This document shows positions 1-5,563 of a stretch of DNA of 36,710 nucleotides, in pieces; the stretch's first letter is position 1; every line of letters starts with the position of its first letter. Under the pieces are notes generated by a model that saw only the letters and a list, made by a program, of their open reading frames with translations, did not search any database and was not told the DNA's origin. Both the position numbers and the translations under genes were made by a program. Source of the DNA: a virus; IMG/VR virus record IMGVR_UViG_3300044213_000007, positions 1-36,710 of that record. One strand, written 5' to 3'.

Positions 1-188
1 CTATGGCTAAGACAGAAGCTCAACATCGCTTGACCAACACATCAATCGGTTTGACTAACAAACTGGACGACACAGCATGGCTGGCTTTGCTGACAACTGC
101 ACGTTCTGCAATCGCTGCTGCTACTAACACCGCTGGTTTGGTTGCTGCTGTTGAGCCTGTTCAGGCTGCTATTACTGCTAACGCTTGA
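1..188 (+). CDS. Fibre-associated protein, 5'-truncated copy
   Basis: This is the last third of a gene whose complete copy lies at 35418-35846. The reading frame enters from the window edge, so the ATG at position 3 is an internal methionine (residue 81 of the full protein), not a start. The visible part is alanine- and threonine-rich with no membrane segment. The full-length protein begins with a short segment mentioning a GGVSVCVPTGEL motif and is of a type I remember being encoded next to phage tail fibres. Its function is unknown. The next gene begins 8 bases after the stop. Confidence 0.85.
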   Translation, partial: MAKTEAQHRLTNTSIGLTNKLDDTAWLALLTTARSAIAAATNTAGLVAAVEPVQAAITANA

Positions 189-196
189 GGTGATCT

Positions 197-703
197 ATGA
201 GTATCGTATTGGATGGAAGCAATCAAACAACGGGTGGCTTGATTAATGCTGGTACTGCTGTGGCTTCCACTAGCGGTACTGCAATCACGTTTACGGGAAT
301 TCCTAGTACTGCTAAACGCATTACTGTGATGTTTAATGGTGTGAGTACGAATGGCAGCTCTATTCCGCAGATACAAGTCGGTTCTGGCTCTGTTTCGACT
401 TCAGGATATTCTGCACAAGCATGGAGAGCTGGCGGCGGCGGTGGAGTCGTAACTTCTGGCTTTCAAGTAAATACTTCAACGTCAGCATCTGATGTAGTTG
501 CTGGAACTGCAATTCTTACTTTGATTAGTGGGAATATTTGGATTTGCTCTGGAACATTAACATATACAAATGCCACTTCAGTTGGCGCAGTTTTCAATGG
601 TGTTTCGCCTTCTTTGAGCGGCGCTCTTGATCGCGTAGTCATCACCACAGTAAACGGCACAGACACATTTGACGCTGGTAGCGTAAACATCTTCTGGGAA
701 TAA
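197..703 (+). CDS. Tail-fibre-like protein, allele A
   Basis: 168-residue protein rich in Gly, Ser, Thr and Val, with the alternating polar/hydrophobic look of beta-structured fibre tips; no signal peptide or membrane segment. A GAGGTGAT ribosome site precedes the ATG. The copy at 35855-36361 has the same length, identical residues 1-51 and a near-identical last ~23 residues (ending GSVNIFWE), but the middle (about 52-140) is largely different. The conserved N-terminus carries many synonymous changes, so the copies have been separate for some time. I infer that the ends mediate attachment or trimer contacts and that the variable middle is exposed, possibly receptor-binding. No enzymatic motif was seen. 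Confidence 0.75.
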   Translation: MSIVLDGSNQTTGGLINAGTAVASTSGTAITFTGIPSTAKRITVMFNGVSTNGSSIPQIQVGSGSVSTSGYSAQAWRAGGGGGVVTSGFQVNTSTSASDVVAGTAILTLISGNIWICSGTLTYTNATSVGAVFNGVSPSLSGALDRVVITTVNGTDTFDAGSVNIFWE

Positions 704-706
704 ATC

Positions 707-1189
707 GTGTCCGACTTTGACTTTGATCCTGTGGATTTTAAATCTTTGTTTTATTACAAAGATGGAATTCTTTATTGGAAAACCAAAAAAAATCTTAATA
801 AAGTTGCTGGATCATTAAAGCCAACAGGTTATACAGTTGTTGAAGTATTCGGAAAAAATATAATGGCTCATAGAATTATTTGGGCCATGCATTTTGGGGA
901 TACAAATTATTTCATTGATCATATAGATGGAAATAGATCAAACAATAAGATAGAGAATCTCAGGATTGTTAATAGAACATTAAATCAATGGAATAGAAAA
1001 ATAAGTCGCAATAGCTCTACGGGAATTAAAGGAGTACGCTTAAGAAAAGATAATGGCAAATTTGAAGCAAGATTATGCGTTAATAAGAAAAGACTAGTTC
1101 TCGGTTCTTTTGACGATATAGAGCTTGCAGAATTTGTAATGCAAATTGCAAGAGATCATTATCATGGAGAATATGCAAATCATGGATAA
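707..1189 (+). CDS. HNH homing endonuclease with AP2-like C-terminus
   Basis: 160-residue protein starting at GTG. The central HNH_3-type motif reads IDHIDGNRSNN followed by KIENLRIV, with the AHRIIW segment before it. The C-terminal ~55 residues (GIKGVRLRKDNGKFEAR onward) resemble the AP2-type DNA-binding domain often fused to phage HNH nucleases. The gene is AT-rich compared with its neighbours and absent from the right-end copy of the locus, both signs of a mobile gene. Its first residues, (M)SDFDFDPV, resemble the start MADFEIDPV of the XhlA-like protein it precedes, so it seems to have taken over that gene's start. The stop overlaps the next start in ATGGATAA. Family knowledge: such enzymes cut the allele lacking the insertion. 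Confidence 0.9.
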   Translation: MSDFDFDPVDFKSLFYYKDGILYWKTKKNLNKVAGSLKPTGYTVVEVFGKNIMAHRIIWAMHFGDTNYFIDHIDGNRSNNKIENLRIVNRTLNQWNRKISRNSSTGIKGVRLRKDNGKFEARLCVNKKRLVLGSFDDIELAEFVMQIARDHYHGEYANHG

Positions 1190-1394
1190 TGAAATTGATT
1201 TGATTAAATACGGTGTCCTCTGGCAGAAAGTGCAAGACATGGACAAAAAGATGGACAAGATGGAAACCCAACTTGAGGAGCTTGTCGCCCTTGCCAACAA
1301 AGGTAAAGGCGGCTTGTGGTTGGGTATGTCAGTTATCTCTGGAATTTCCATGTTAGCTGGATTCGTCTTATCTTGGTGGCGAGGCAGCCATTGA
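1182..1394 (+). CDS. XhlA-like small membrane protein, allele A
   Basis: 70 residues: an N-terminal amphipathic segment with heptad-like spacing (KVQDMDKKMDKMETQLEEL) and a C-terminal transmembrane helix from about residue 44 to 64, ending WWRGSH. This is the layout of hemolysin XhlA-type proteins, which work with holins in some phages. I chose the ATG at 1182 because it overlaps the HNH stop (ATGGATAA), aligns with the intact allele at 36364 and has GGAGA 11 bases upstream; earlier in-frame ATGs lie inside the HNH gene. The N-terminus (MDNEIDLIKYG) is a rebuilt version of MADFEIDPVKYG. The lysis role is inferred from neighbours. Confidence 0.8.
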   Translation: MDNEIDLIKYGVLWQKVQDMDKKMDKMETQLEELVALANKGKGGLWLGMSVISGISMLAGFVLSWWRGSH

Positions 1395-1413
1395 CCCCAT
1401 CTCTCTCCTCCTT

Positions 1414-2145
1414 ATGGCACAAAGCGCAGTTTCAGCGATCCGTACTGGCTGTCAGATGCTTAGTGAGGGTAAAGCAGAGATTGACAAATTTAAAAAACAG
1501 GTTGAAGGCGGGATAAGTGACGCCAAGGCCATTTACAAAGAAGTCACGGGGATATGGGGCTGGCTCAAGTCTTTATTTGTTAGACCTACTGCCAAGCTGG
1601 AACAAAAAACTGAGAGTCGCCCAGTACTTCAAACTGCAAAGACGAAAAGCAAAACCCCTGAACTAAGTTACGAAGAATTTAAAGCTAATTCAGTTCATAA
1701 CATTTTTGAACACCTTAAAGTCTATTTAAGCGCCGAACGCCAGCTAGAAGAACATTGCAGGCGGGTTGAGGAAGAATCTAAGACTACCGACAACGTGGCA
1801 GAAAGCGCCATTGACCTAATCGAGATTCGCTGGCAACTTCACGAGATGAAGGCACAAGTCAAACACGCAATGATTTACGAAACGCCACAAGATTTGGGTC
1901 TTGGGGCTATGTACGAAAACTTTTTAATCACGTATGATGAGATACTAGAGGCGCAAGCTGTCGCCCGCGAACTGAAACTGCGACAAGAGAGAAATGCGCG
2001 ATGGCAACAAGACCTGCTCAGAAACCACCGAATCGACCGAATGGTGCAAGTGTTGGCGGTTCTTCTTCTTCTGGCATGGACGTGGGGCTTTCTGCTGTCG
2101 CTCAAATGGCTCGGGACGACACACGATGGTTTGTGGTCGGCGTAG
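1414..2145 (+). CDS. Conserved phage protein with C-terminal TM helix
   Basis: 243 residues, family not recognised. Residues ~1-60 are mixed with a possible short amphipathic segment (IWGWLKSLF). A long charged, helical middle (about 85-205) looks like coiled coil. A single hydrophobic helix (VLAVLLLLAWTWGFLLSL, about 208-228) lies near the C-terminus. This topology, a cytoplasmic helical domain anchored by a tail helix, and the position between the XhlA-like gene and the spanin/holin genes suggest a lysis-associated or envelope role, but nothing in the sequence proves it. The last 145 bases are shared with the next gene in another frame. A 5' fragment of the same gene reappears at the right end of the window. 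Confidence 0.8.
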   Translation: MAQSAVSAIRTGCQMLSEGKAEIDKFKKQVEGGISDAKAIYKEVTGIWGWLKSLFVRPTAKLEQKTESRPVLQTAKTKSKTPELSYEEFKANSVHNIFEHLKVYLSAERQLEEHCRRVEEESKTTDNVAESAIDLIEIRWQLHEMKAQVKHAMIYETPQDLGLGAMYENFLITYDEILEAQAVARELKLRQERNARWQQDLLRNHRIDRMVQVLAVLLLLAWTWGFLLSLKWLGTTHDGLWSA

Positions 2146-2303
2146 TGGTTTTATCGGTGGCGTTGTTTCTTGGATTGCCAGCGGGGATTCTTTTGATGGT
2201 TGACCAAGAGAAACGTCTAGGCGCTATTGAAAGACGGGTTGACCGTAAGATTCATCGGCTTGAAAAGCTAGAAAAAGAACTGCAAGAACAAAAGGACAAA
2301 TGA
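2001..2303 (+). CDS. Small membrane protein, coiled-coil C-terminus
   Basis: 100 residues: a polar Ser/Gly-rich N-terminus, one transmembrane helix (about residues 43-66, FVVGVVVLSVALFLGLPAG) and a charged helical tail rich in Lys/Glu. The start at 2001 has AGAGAG about 10 bases upstream but overlaps the preceding gene by 145 bases. A later ATG at 2106 would cut the overlap to 40 bases but has no evident ribosome site. The TM-plus-coil form resembles inner-membrane accessory lysis proteins. Function unknown. The stop overlaps the next start (ATGA). Confidence 0.65.
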   Translation: MATRPAQKPPNRPNGASVGGSSSSGMDVGLSAVAQMARDDTRWFVVGVVVLSVALFLGLPAGILLMVDQEKRLGAIERRVDRKIHRLEKLEKELQEQKDK

Positions 2304-2503
2304 TGCGGTGGTGGTTGTTTTTGATTGCCTGCTTGACGGTCATTTACTTTTCGGATGACGATTACCGTTATAAATGCCAAAACCCTGAAAATTGGAGTAA
2401 CGATGAGTGCAAACCGCCAATCTGCCACGCAAATCAATCTTGCCCTGAATATTTTGAAAAAGATGGCTTACAAAAATACAACGCCAGAGCAGCAAGTCGC
2501 TAG
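2300..2503 (+). CDS. Small secreted/anchored Cys-containing protein
   Basis: 67 residues. A hydrophobic N-terminus (WWLFLIACLTVIYF) acts as signal or anchor and is followed by a short exported domain with four cysteines in the pattern YRYKCQ, DECKPPIC, SCPEYF. I recall the YRYxCQ...PPxC pattern from other phage lysis regions, always uncharacterised. Two ATGs in tandem (2300, 2303) are possible starts, and the first overlaps the preceding stop. The 3' 101 bases overlap the next gene in another frame. The cysteines would be in the periplasm and could form disulfides. Function unknown. Confidence 0.7.
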   Translation: MMRWWLFLIACLTVIYFSDDDYRYKCQNPENWSNDECKPPICHANQSCPEYFEKDGLQKYNARAASR

Positions 2504-2858
2504 TGACAGATCGTTTGTCATTCGCTGTTTAGCGGTTGGCATCTTGTTCATTGTGATTATTTTTGGGTATTCGGTTGTTAAAGAAGCTCAACCGTTGTTT
2601 TCTGAATCGCCCACAGATAAGGCAATCATTGCGGTTTTGTCGCTGGTTTTGGGGCAGGCAATCCAAATCATTGCCAATTACTTAACCAGTTCAAAACCCA
2701 CATTGCCGCCGCCACTTTGCCCGCCTGCATTGCCAGCGCCTACTATGCCAAGCATTGCACCTGTTACGCCAATTTCATCCGTTGCCGTTGTTGCGCCTAA
2801 ACCGCAAATCACGCCAGCGCCCGTTCAAAAATCTTTTAAATTGGATGATGATGCTTAA
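2403..2858 (+). CDS. Holin candidate, two TM helices
   Basis: 151 residues from the ATG at 2403, which has GGAG five bases upstream; an upstream in-frame ATG at 2355 has no such site. Two hydrophobic helices are visible (about residues 40-59, CLAVGILFIVIIFGYSVV, and 75-96, AIIAVLSLVLGQAIQIIANYL), followed by a Pro/Ala-rich tail (about 100-151). Two helices with both ends probably on the same side fits a class II or pinholin-like holin. Its position just before Rz/Rz1 and an endolysin without signal peptide supports this, since that endolysin needs a holin. The long proline-rich tail is unusual for a holin. Confidence 0.65.
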   Translation: MSANRQSATQINLALNILKKMAYKNTTPEQQVASDRSFVIRCLAVGILFIVIIFGYSVVKEAQPLFSESPTDKAIIAVLSLVLGQAIQIIANYLTSSKPTLPPPLCPPALPAPTMPSIAPVTPISSVAVVAPKPQITPAPVQKSFKLDDDA

Positions 2859-3288
2859 TCCGTACATTCTTGGTGGAATTGTTTGTTTGGTGATTGCTTC
2901 ATTTTTTGAAGGCATCCATTACAAATCATTGGAAGATCAAGCGGAAATCGCTAAACTTAACGAGCAAGCCCGTTTGATTGAACAACAACGGGTACAAGAC
3001 GCAAACGACCACGCAACCAAACTAAGGCAAGCCAATGCACAAGCTGACAAAACTATTTCTAAACTCAAGTCTGACGTTGCTTCTGGCGAGTTGCGGCTCA
3101 GTATCGCTCGTGCCGTACCAAGCGCCAGCGATTCCGCCTCTGCCGCCAGAGTTGGGAACGAAACAAGATGCGACATTGACCCAACGGCTGCTCAATCTAT
3201 TGTCACCATCGCCGCAGACGGAGACAAAGCCATCAGGCAATTAAACGAACTAATCGACTTCTACAACCAACTGAAGGGTAAAAAATGA
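2851..3288 (+). CDS. Rz: Rz-like i-spanin
   Basis: About 145 residues: N-terminal transmembrane anchor (YILGGIVCLVIASFF) and a periplasmic, Gln/Ala/Lys-rich coiled coil, with a Cys near the C-terminus (RCDIDPTAAQ). This matches the Rz family of inner-membrane spanin subunits, which with Rz1 fuse the inner and outer membranes in the last step of lysis of Gram-negative hosts. Three ATGs in a row (2845, 2848, 2851) overlap the end of the holin candidate; I chose the last because it directly precedes the hydrophobic segment. The Rz1 gene is entirely inside this one in another frame, a known arrangement. Confidence 0.85.
   Translation: MLNPYILGGIVCLVIASFFEGIHYKSLEDQAEIAKLNEQARLIEQQRVQDANDHATKLRQANAQADKTISKLKSDVASGELRLSIARAVPSASDSASAARVGNETRCDIDPTAAQSIVTIAADGDKAIRQLNELIDFYNQLKGKK
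3035..3244 (+). CDS. Rz1: Rz1-like o-spanin lipoprotein, nested in Rz
   Basis: 69 residues in the +1 frame inside Rz. A lipoprotein signal peptide ends in the lipobox LLASC (Cys at residue 20), and the mature part has the proline-rich segment PAIPPLPPEL typical of Rz1 proteins. The outer-membrane lipoprotein would bind Rz through its C-terminus across the periplasm. No strong ribosome site is visible, but the nested position, lipobox and proline cluster together make the call solid. Confidence 0.88.
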   Translation: MHKLTKLFLNSSLTLLLASCGSVSLVPYQAPAIPPLPPELGTKQDATLTQRLLNLLSPSPQTETKPSGN

Positions 3289-3806
3289 TTGAAAATTGGC
3301 AAACCTGTTTTAACCATGTGATGCAATCGGAAGGCGGGTATGTCAACGACCCTGCCGATCCAGGTGGAGAAACCAACCACGGTGTTACCAAAGCCGCTTG
3401 GCAGGCATACATTGGGCGTCATGTGCAAGATGGAGAAATGCACCAATTGACGCTGGAAATGGTTGAGCCGTTTTACAAATCTCGATATTGGGATGTAAAC
3501 CGCTGCGATGAATTGCCCGCTGGCGTTGATTACGTTGTGTTTGATTTTGGCGTTAATGCTGGCGTTAAACGTGCCGCTAAGTTTTTGCAGCAGGCGCTAG
3601 GACTTGAGCAAGACGGTTCTATCGGCGAAGGTACGATTGAAGCCGCCAAAAGCGTCAATGCTCAAGAATTGATTGCTGCTTTTAGTCAGGTGAAAAATCA
3701 GTTTTACAACCATCAGGCTCAGACAAATCCACATCTGGAAAAGTTTTTACACGGATGGTTGAATCGTGTTGCTTCTGTTGAGCATATTGCCAACCAAATG
3801 GCATAG
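3285..3806 (+). CDS. Endolysin, GH108 muramidase with PG-binding domain
   Basis: 173 residues. The N-terminal half has the GH108-family signature EGGYVNDPADPGGETNHGVT, with the catalytic glutamate at residue 16, followed by the conserved region around YWDVNRCDELPAG and DFGVNAG. The C-terminal half (about 98-170) matches the peptidoglycan-binding domain usually paired with it. It would hydrolyse the glycan strands of the cell wall. There is no signal peptide or SAR helix, so release needs a holin, as encoded just upstream. Its ATG overlaps the Rz stop (ATGA). It is the last rightward gene of the lysis cassette and faces the leftward early operon. Confidence 0.92.
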   Translation: MIENWQTCFNHVMQSEGGYVNDPADPGGETNHGVTKAAWQAYIGRHVQDGEMHQLTLEMVEPFYKSRYWDVNRCDELPAGVDYVVFDFGVNAGVKRAAKFLQQALGLEQDGSIGEGTIEAAKSVNAQELIAAFSQVKNQFYNHQAQTNPHLEKFLHGWLNRVASVEHIANQMA

Positions 3807-3841
3807 GACAATCTTCGCAAGAAGGCACTAAAACAAGACAA

Positions 3842-3864
3842 ACCCCATTTTGGTCACATGGGGT
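3842..3864 (-). terminator. Hairpin terminator of the leftward operon
   Basis: A 7-bp perfect stem (ACCCCAT at 3842-3848, ATGGGGT at 3858-3864) with a 9-base loop. Read on the minus strand, the stem is followed by a T-rich stretch (TTGTCTTGTTTT), as in an intrinsic terminator. On the plus strand there is no T-run, so for the lysis genes it is at best weak. It sits exactly where the two convergent operons meet and overlaps the last codons of the 38-residue gene. Confidence 0.5.
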
Positions 3865-3970
3865 CATCTTCGTCATTCCACGGGTGTTTCATATCCCAAA
3901 TGAAAGCTAGCGCAACGCCAACAACAAGTGCTGCTGCTATGCAATAAATAACCATATCAACGGTGTCCAT
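3854..3970 (-). CDS. 38-residue single-TM protein
   Basis: A small gene: ATG at 3970, stop at 3854-3856, with a strong ribosome site (GGAGG, 7 bases before the ATG). The protein has one transmembrane helix (about residues 6-25, MVIYCIAAALVVGVALAFIW) and an acidic tail (WNDEDDP). It overlaps the preceding gene by 14 bases and is the last gene of the leftward operon. Its tail is encoded by the terminator stem. The clear ribosome site and helix argue that it is real; function unknown. Confidence 0.7.
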   Translation of the reverse strand: MDTVDMVIYCIAAALVVGVALAFIWDMKHPWNDEDDPM

Positions 3971-4157
3971 CTTCAGCCTCCAGTTTCCACAACATTGCAG
4001 AACCAAACAAAAACGCCCAGATTGTCATCACAATTTTTAACTCCCAACTCCATGCGTCTGGATACCAGCTTGCAGAAATAAACGATCCCACAAAGTACAA
4101 AAATCCATAGCTGACAAAGTACGGGAAAAGAAGTTCCCAGATTCTTACGTAATTCAT
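3957..4157 (-). CDS. Small membrane protein, two TM helices
   Basis: 66 residues with two probable transmembrane segments (about 8-28, LLFPYFVSYGFLYFVGSF, and 40-58, LKIVMTIWAFLFGSAMLW) joined by an aromatic linker (SWYPDAWSWE). Its start overlaps the preceding stop (ATGA) and its end overlaps the 38-residue gene, so the three are translated together. Family not recognised. Small early membrane proteins in this position can be superinfection-exclusion or host-takeover factors, but that is only a guess from position. Confidence 0.7.
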   Translation of the reverse strand: MNYVRIWELLFPYFVSYGFLYFVGSFISASWYPDAWSWELKIVMTIWAFLFGSAMLWKLEAEDGHR

Positions 4158-4411
4158 TTCATGCTCCTCAATTCAAAAAATCCATTCATGTGTGGATGTT
4201 TTTTCATAAACCGTCTAGCCAAATGAGGTGTGATGTGGTCGTTAATTTTCCATTCCGATTCAATCTCAGCCAGCGCAGAATGATGGCGCAAAAACTCAAC
4301 GATTGTTCGTGCTGAGTAATGGCGGTGTCCTCGTTGGTAGATTAAAAGCGCTTGTTCCTCAAATGCTTTCCAAATATGCTCATTGCGCTCAAACCAGTTC
4401 TCAATATTCAT
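4154..4411 (-). CDS. Conserved small phage protein
   Basis: 85 residues, no signal or membrane segment, rich in His and aromatic residues (RGHRHYSARTIVEFLRHH, ITPHLARRFMKKHP). The predicted fold is mainly helical and could be a small helix-turn-helix domain. I recall similar proteins, with the HYSARTI and NDHITPHLARRF motifs, from many phages and prophages, always as uncharacterised early genes. The ribosome site GAGGAAAAC is 2-10 bases before the ATG. The start overlaps the stop of a 12-codon reading frame. Confidence 0.75.
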   Translation of the reverse strand: MNIENWFERNEHIWKAFEEQALLIYQRGHRHYSARTIVEFLRHHSALAEIESEWKINDHITPHLARRFMKKHPHMNGFFELRSMK

Positions 4412-4446
4412 TTGTTTTCCTCATATAAAGCCTTGCTCAATTTCAT
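4408..4446 (-). CDS. Possible 12-residue leader peptide
   Basis: A mini reading frame (MKLSKALYEENK) with a good ribosome site (GAGGAG, 6 bases before the ATG at 4446) whose stop overlaps the start of the 85-residue gene as ATGA. It could keep ribosomes on the mRNA across the 45-base gap after the SSB-like gene and couple translation of the next gene. It may equally be a chance frame. Confidence 0.3.
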   Translation of the reverse strand: MKLSKALYEENK

Positions 4447-4456
4447 CTCAATCTCC

Positions 4457-4702
4457 TCAAAATGGTACAGAATCGTCCTCGTCTTGTGGCAAACCTTTGT
4501 AACCGTGATCTTTAGGGCGTGGCGTATTCAAATAACACCATCCTGACCAGCCGTTGTCAATTACTGGAATAGCATCGATTTTCAACATAAGTCCGTTTCG
4601 CGTCTCAATGACAGACCCAATCTTTTCATAACGACCTTTTTCTTGACCGTCTTTTTGATATGTTCCTGTTTTTACTTTAACTTCATACACAGTTTTAGAC
4701 AT
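4457..4702 (-). CDS. Small SSB-like protein with acidic C-terminal tip
   Basis: 81 residues, predicted mostly beta-strand, consistent with a small OB-fold. The last residues, LPQDEDDSVPF, strongly resemble the acidic tip of bacterial single-stranded DNA-binding proteins (DDDIPF), which recruits partner enzymes of replication and recombination. The gene lies directly downstream of the YqaJ exonuclease (8-base overlap) and the Erf annealing gene, where a DNA-binding partner is expected. At 81 residues it is shorter than a normal SSB (about 110-180). The tail is seen; the OB fold is inferred. Confidence 0.6.
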   Translation of the reverse strand: MSKTVYEVKVKTGTYQKDGQEKGRYEKIGSVIETRNGLMLKIDAIPVIDNGWSGWCYLNTPRPKDHGYKGLPQDEDDSVPF

Positions 4703-5315
4703 TTTTTTCTTTCAGTTGATTTAATTTTTCAATGCGCGATTCAAGTTCTTCAAGGAATTTATTAACTTCCGCTTCTAACTTTAAAATGTATTTGTCATCA
4801 CGCTCAATTCGCGTAACAAACAATTGCAATCCTTCAGGTGCGCGTGGATCAAAACTCACAAAATCTACCCACAAACGATTAGCGCAATCCATTTGCCATT
4901 GAACTTGCGGAATGTATTTGCTTGGCATCTTGCCACTTAACAAGGTTTCAAAATGAGTTGCCGTGTTTGGACACTTAATCTCAACCATACCGTCAAAAGA
5001 AACAAGGCCATCTGGAGAAGCAGCACACATTGGAAGGAATGGATGGTCAATGATGCCAATCTCATCCACCAAAACGTCTTTAAACGCCTCGTAAGCGGCT
5101 CTGGCAAGTGGTTCTGTCTCAGTACCCCATTCCATCGCTGCGTTGCTGTATGAATCTTGTTTTTGACCTGTCATTCGCTCACAGATTAGTTGTGCCATGT
5201 AGTTCTCACGGCTGGCGCTATAACCTGTTTTGGTCTTGGCAATTACGTCACCAACTTTGCTGGCTGTTACTTTGCCAAGACGGGCTGCAAACCATTCAGG
5301 TGATCGTTGATCCAT
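4695..5315 (-). CDS. YqaJ/lambda-exonuclease-family nuclease
   Basis: 206 residues. It starts with the family's RSPEWFAARLGKVTAS segment, followed by GTETEPLAR, the catalytic SPDG (Asp) and EIKCP (Glu-X-Lys) motifs of the PD-(D/E)XK fold near residues 105-120, and the conserved QVQWQM further on. The C-terminal ~35 residues are a charged helix. Such enzymes digest one strand of linear double-stranded DNA and load a partner annealing protein, here the Erf-like protein encoded two genes upstream. It overlaps the next gene's start by 8 bases and the previous stop in TAATG. Length is close to other phage members. Confidence 0.92.
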   Translation of the reverse strand: MDQRSPEWFAARLGKVTASKVGDVIAKTKTGYSASRENYMAQLICERMTGQKQDSYSNAAMEWGTETEPLARAAYEAFKDVLVDEIGIIDHPFLPMCAASPDGLVSFDGMVEIKCPNTATHFETLLSGKMPSKYIPQVQWQMDCANRLWVDFVSFDPRAPEGLQLFVTRIERDDKYILKLEAEVNKFLEELESRIEKLNQLKEKNV

Positions 5316-5563
5316 TATTTTTTCGCTTTCTTGACTTCTTCAATAAAAAAAATGGCATTTGCTTTAGCTTCTTTGCGTGTATCAAACAATGCACCTCGTT
5401 CTGTTGATACTGGTCTGCCAAACACAGTACCAACATAACCCTTCCACAACTTTCCGTTACGAACTTGTTGCCAGCTTTTGGAGCCAGCATCGTCAGGCGT
5501 TGCTTTTGAATAGAAATCCATCATGTCTTGGTTTTCTTTAGATGTAACTTCTTCTTTAATCAT
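5315..5563 (-). CDS. Uncharacterised protein between Erf and exonuclease
   Basis: 82 residues, basic and lysine-rich, with no signal or membrane segment. The centre (WQQVRNGKLWKGYVG) and the helix near the end (TRKEAKANAIFFIEEVKKAKK) suggest a compact mixed fold. Family not recognised. Its start overlaps the Erf stop (ATGA) and its stop overlaps the exonuclease start (TAATG), so it is translated in lock-step with the recombination pair and may assist it. Confidence 0.7.
   Translation of the reverse strand: MIKEEVTSKENQDMMDFYSKATPDDAGSKSWQQVRNGKLWKGYVGTVFGRPVSTERGALFDTRKEAKANAIFFIEEVKKAKK

Larger units (their letters stand above)
1..1525. repeat. Left copy of terminal overlap (allele A, with HNH gene)
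   Basis: Bases 1-1525 cover the same locus as 35659-36710. Roughly the first 230 bases match with only a few substitutions. The last ~125 bases (about 1401-1525 against 36586-36710) look identical. Between them the fibre gene is diverged, and this copy carries an extra gene of about 470 bases (HNH endonuclease, 707-1189) that the right copy lacks. Identical terminal redundancy would be expected from headful packaging; diverged copies suggest two strain alleles joined in one assembly, or a real diverged duplication. Confidence 0.9.

Noticed and set aside
3-188. ATG at position 3 as a true gene start
   Set aside because: The complete copy at 35418-35846 shows it is an internal methionine; the gene simply enters from the window edge.
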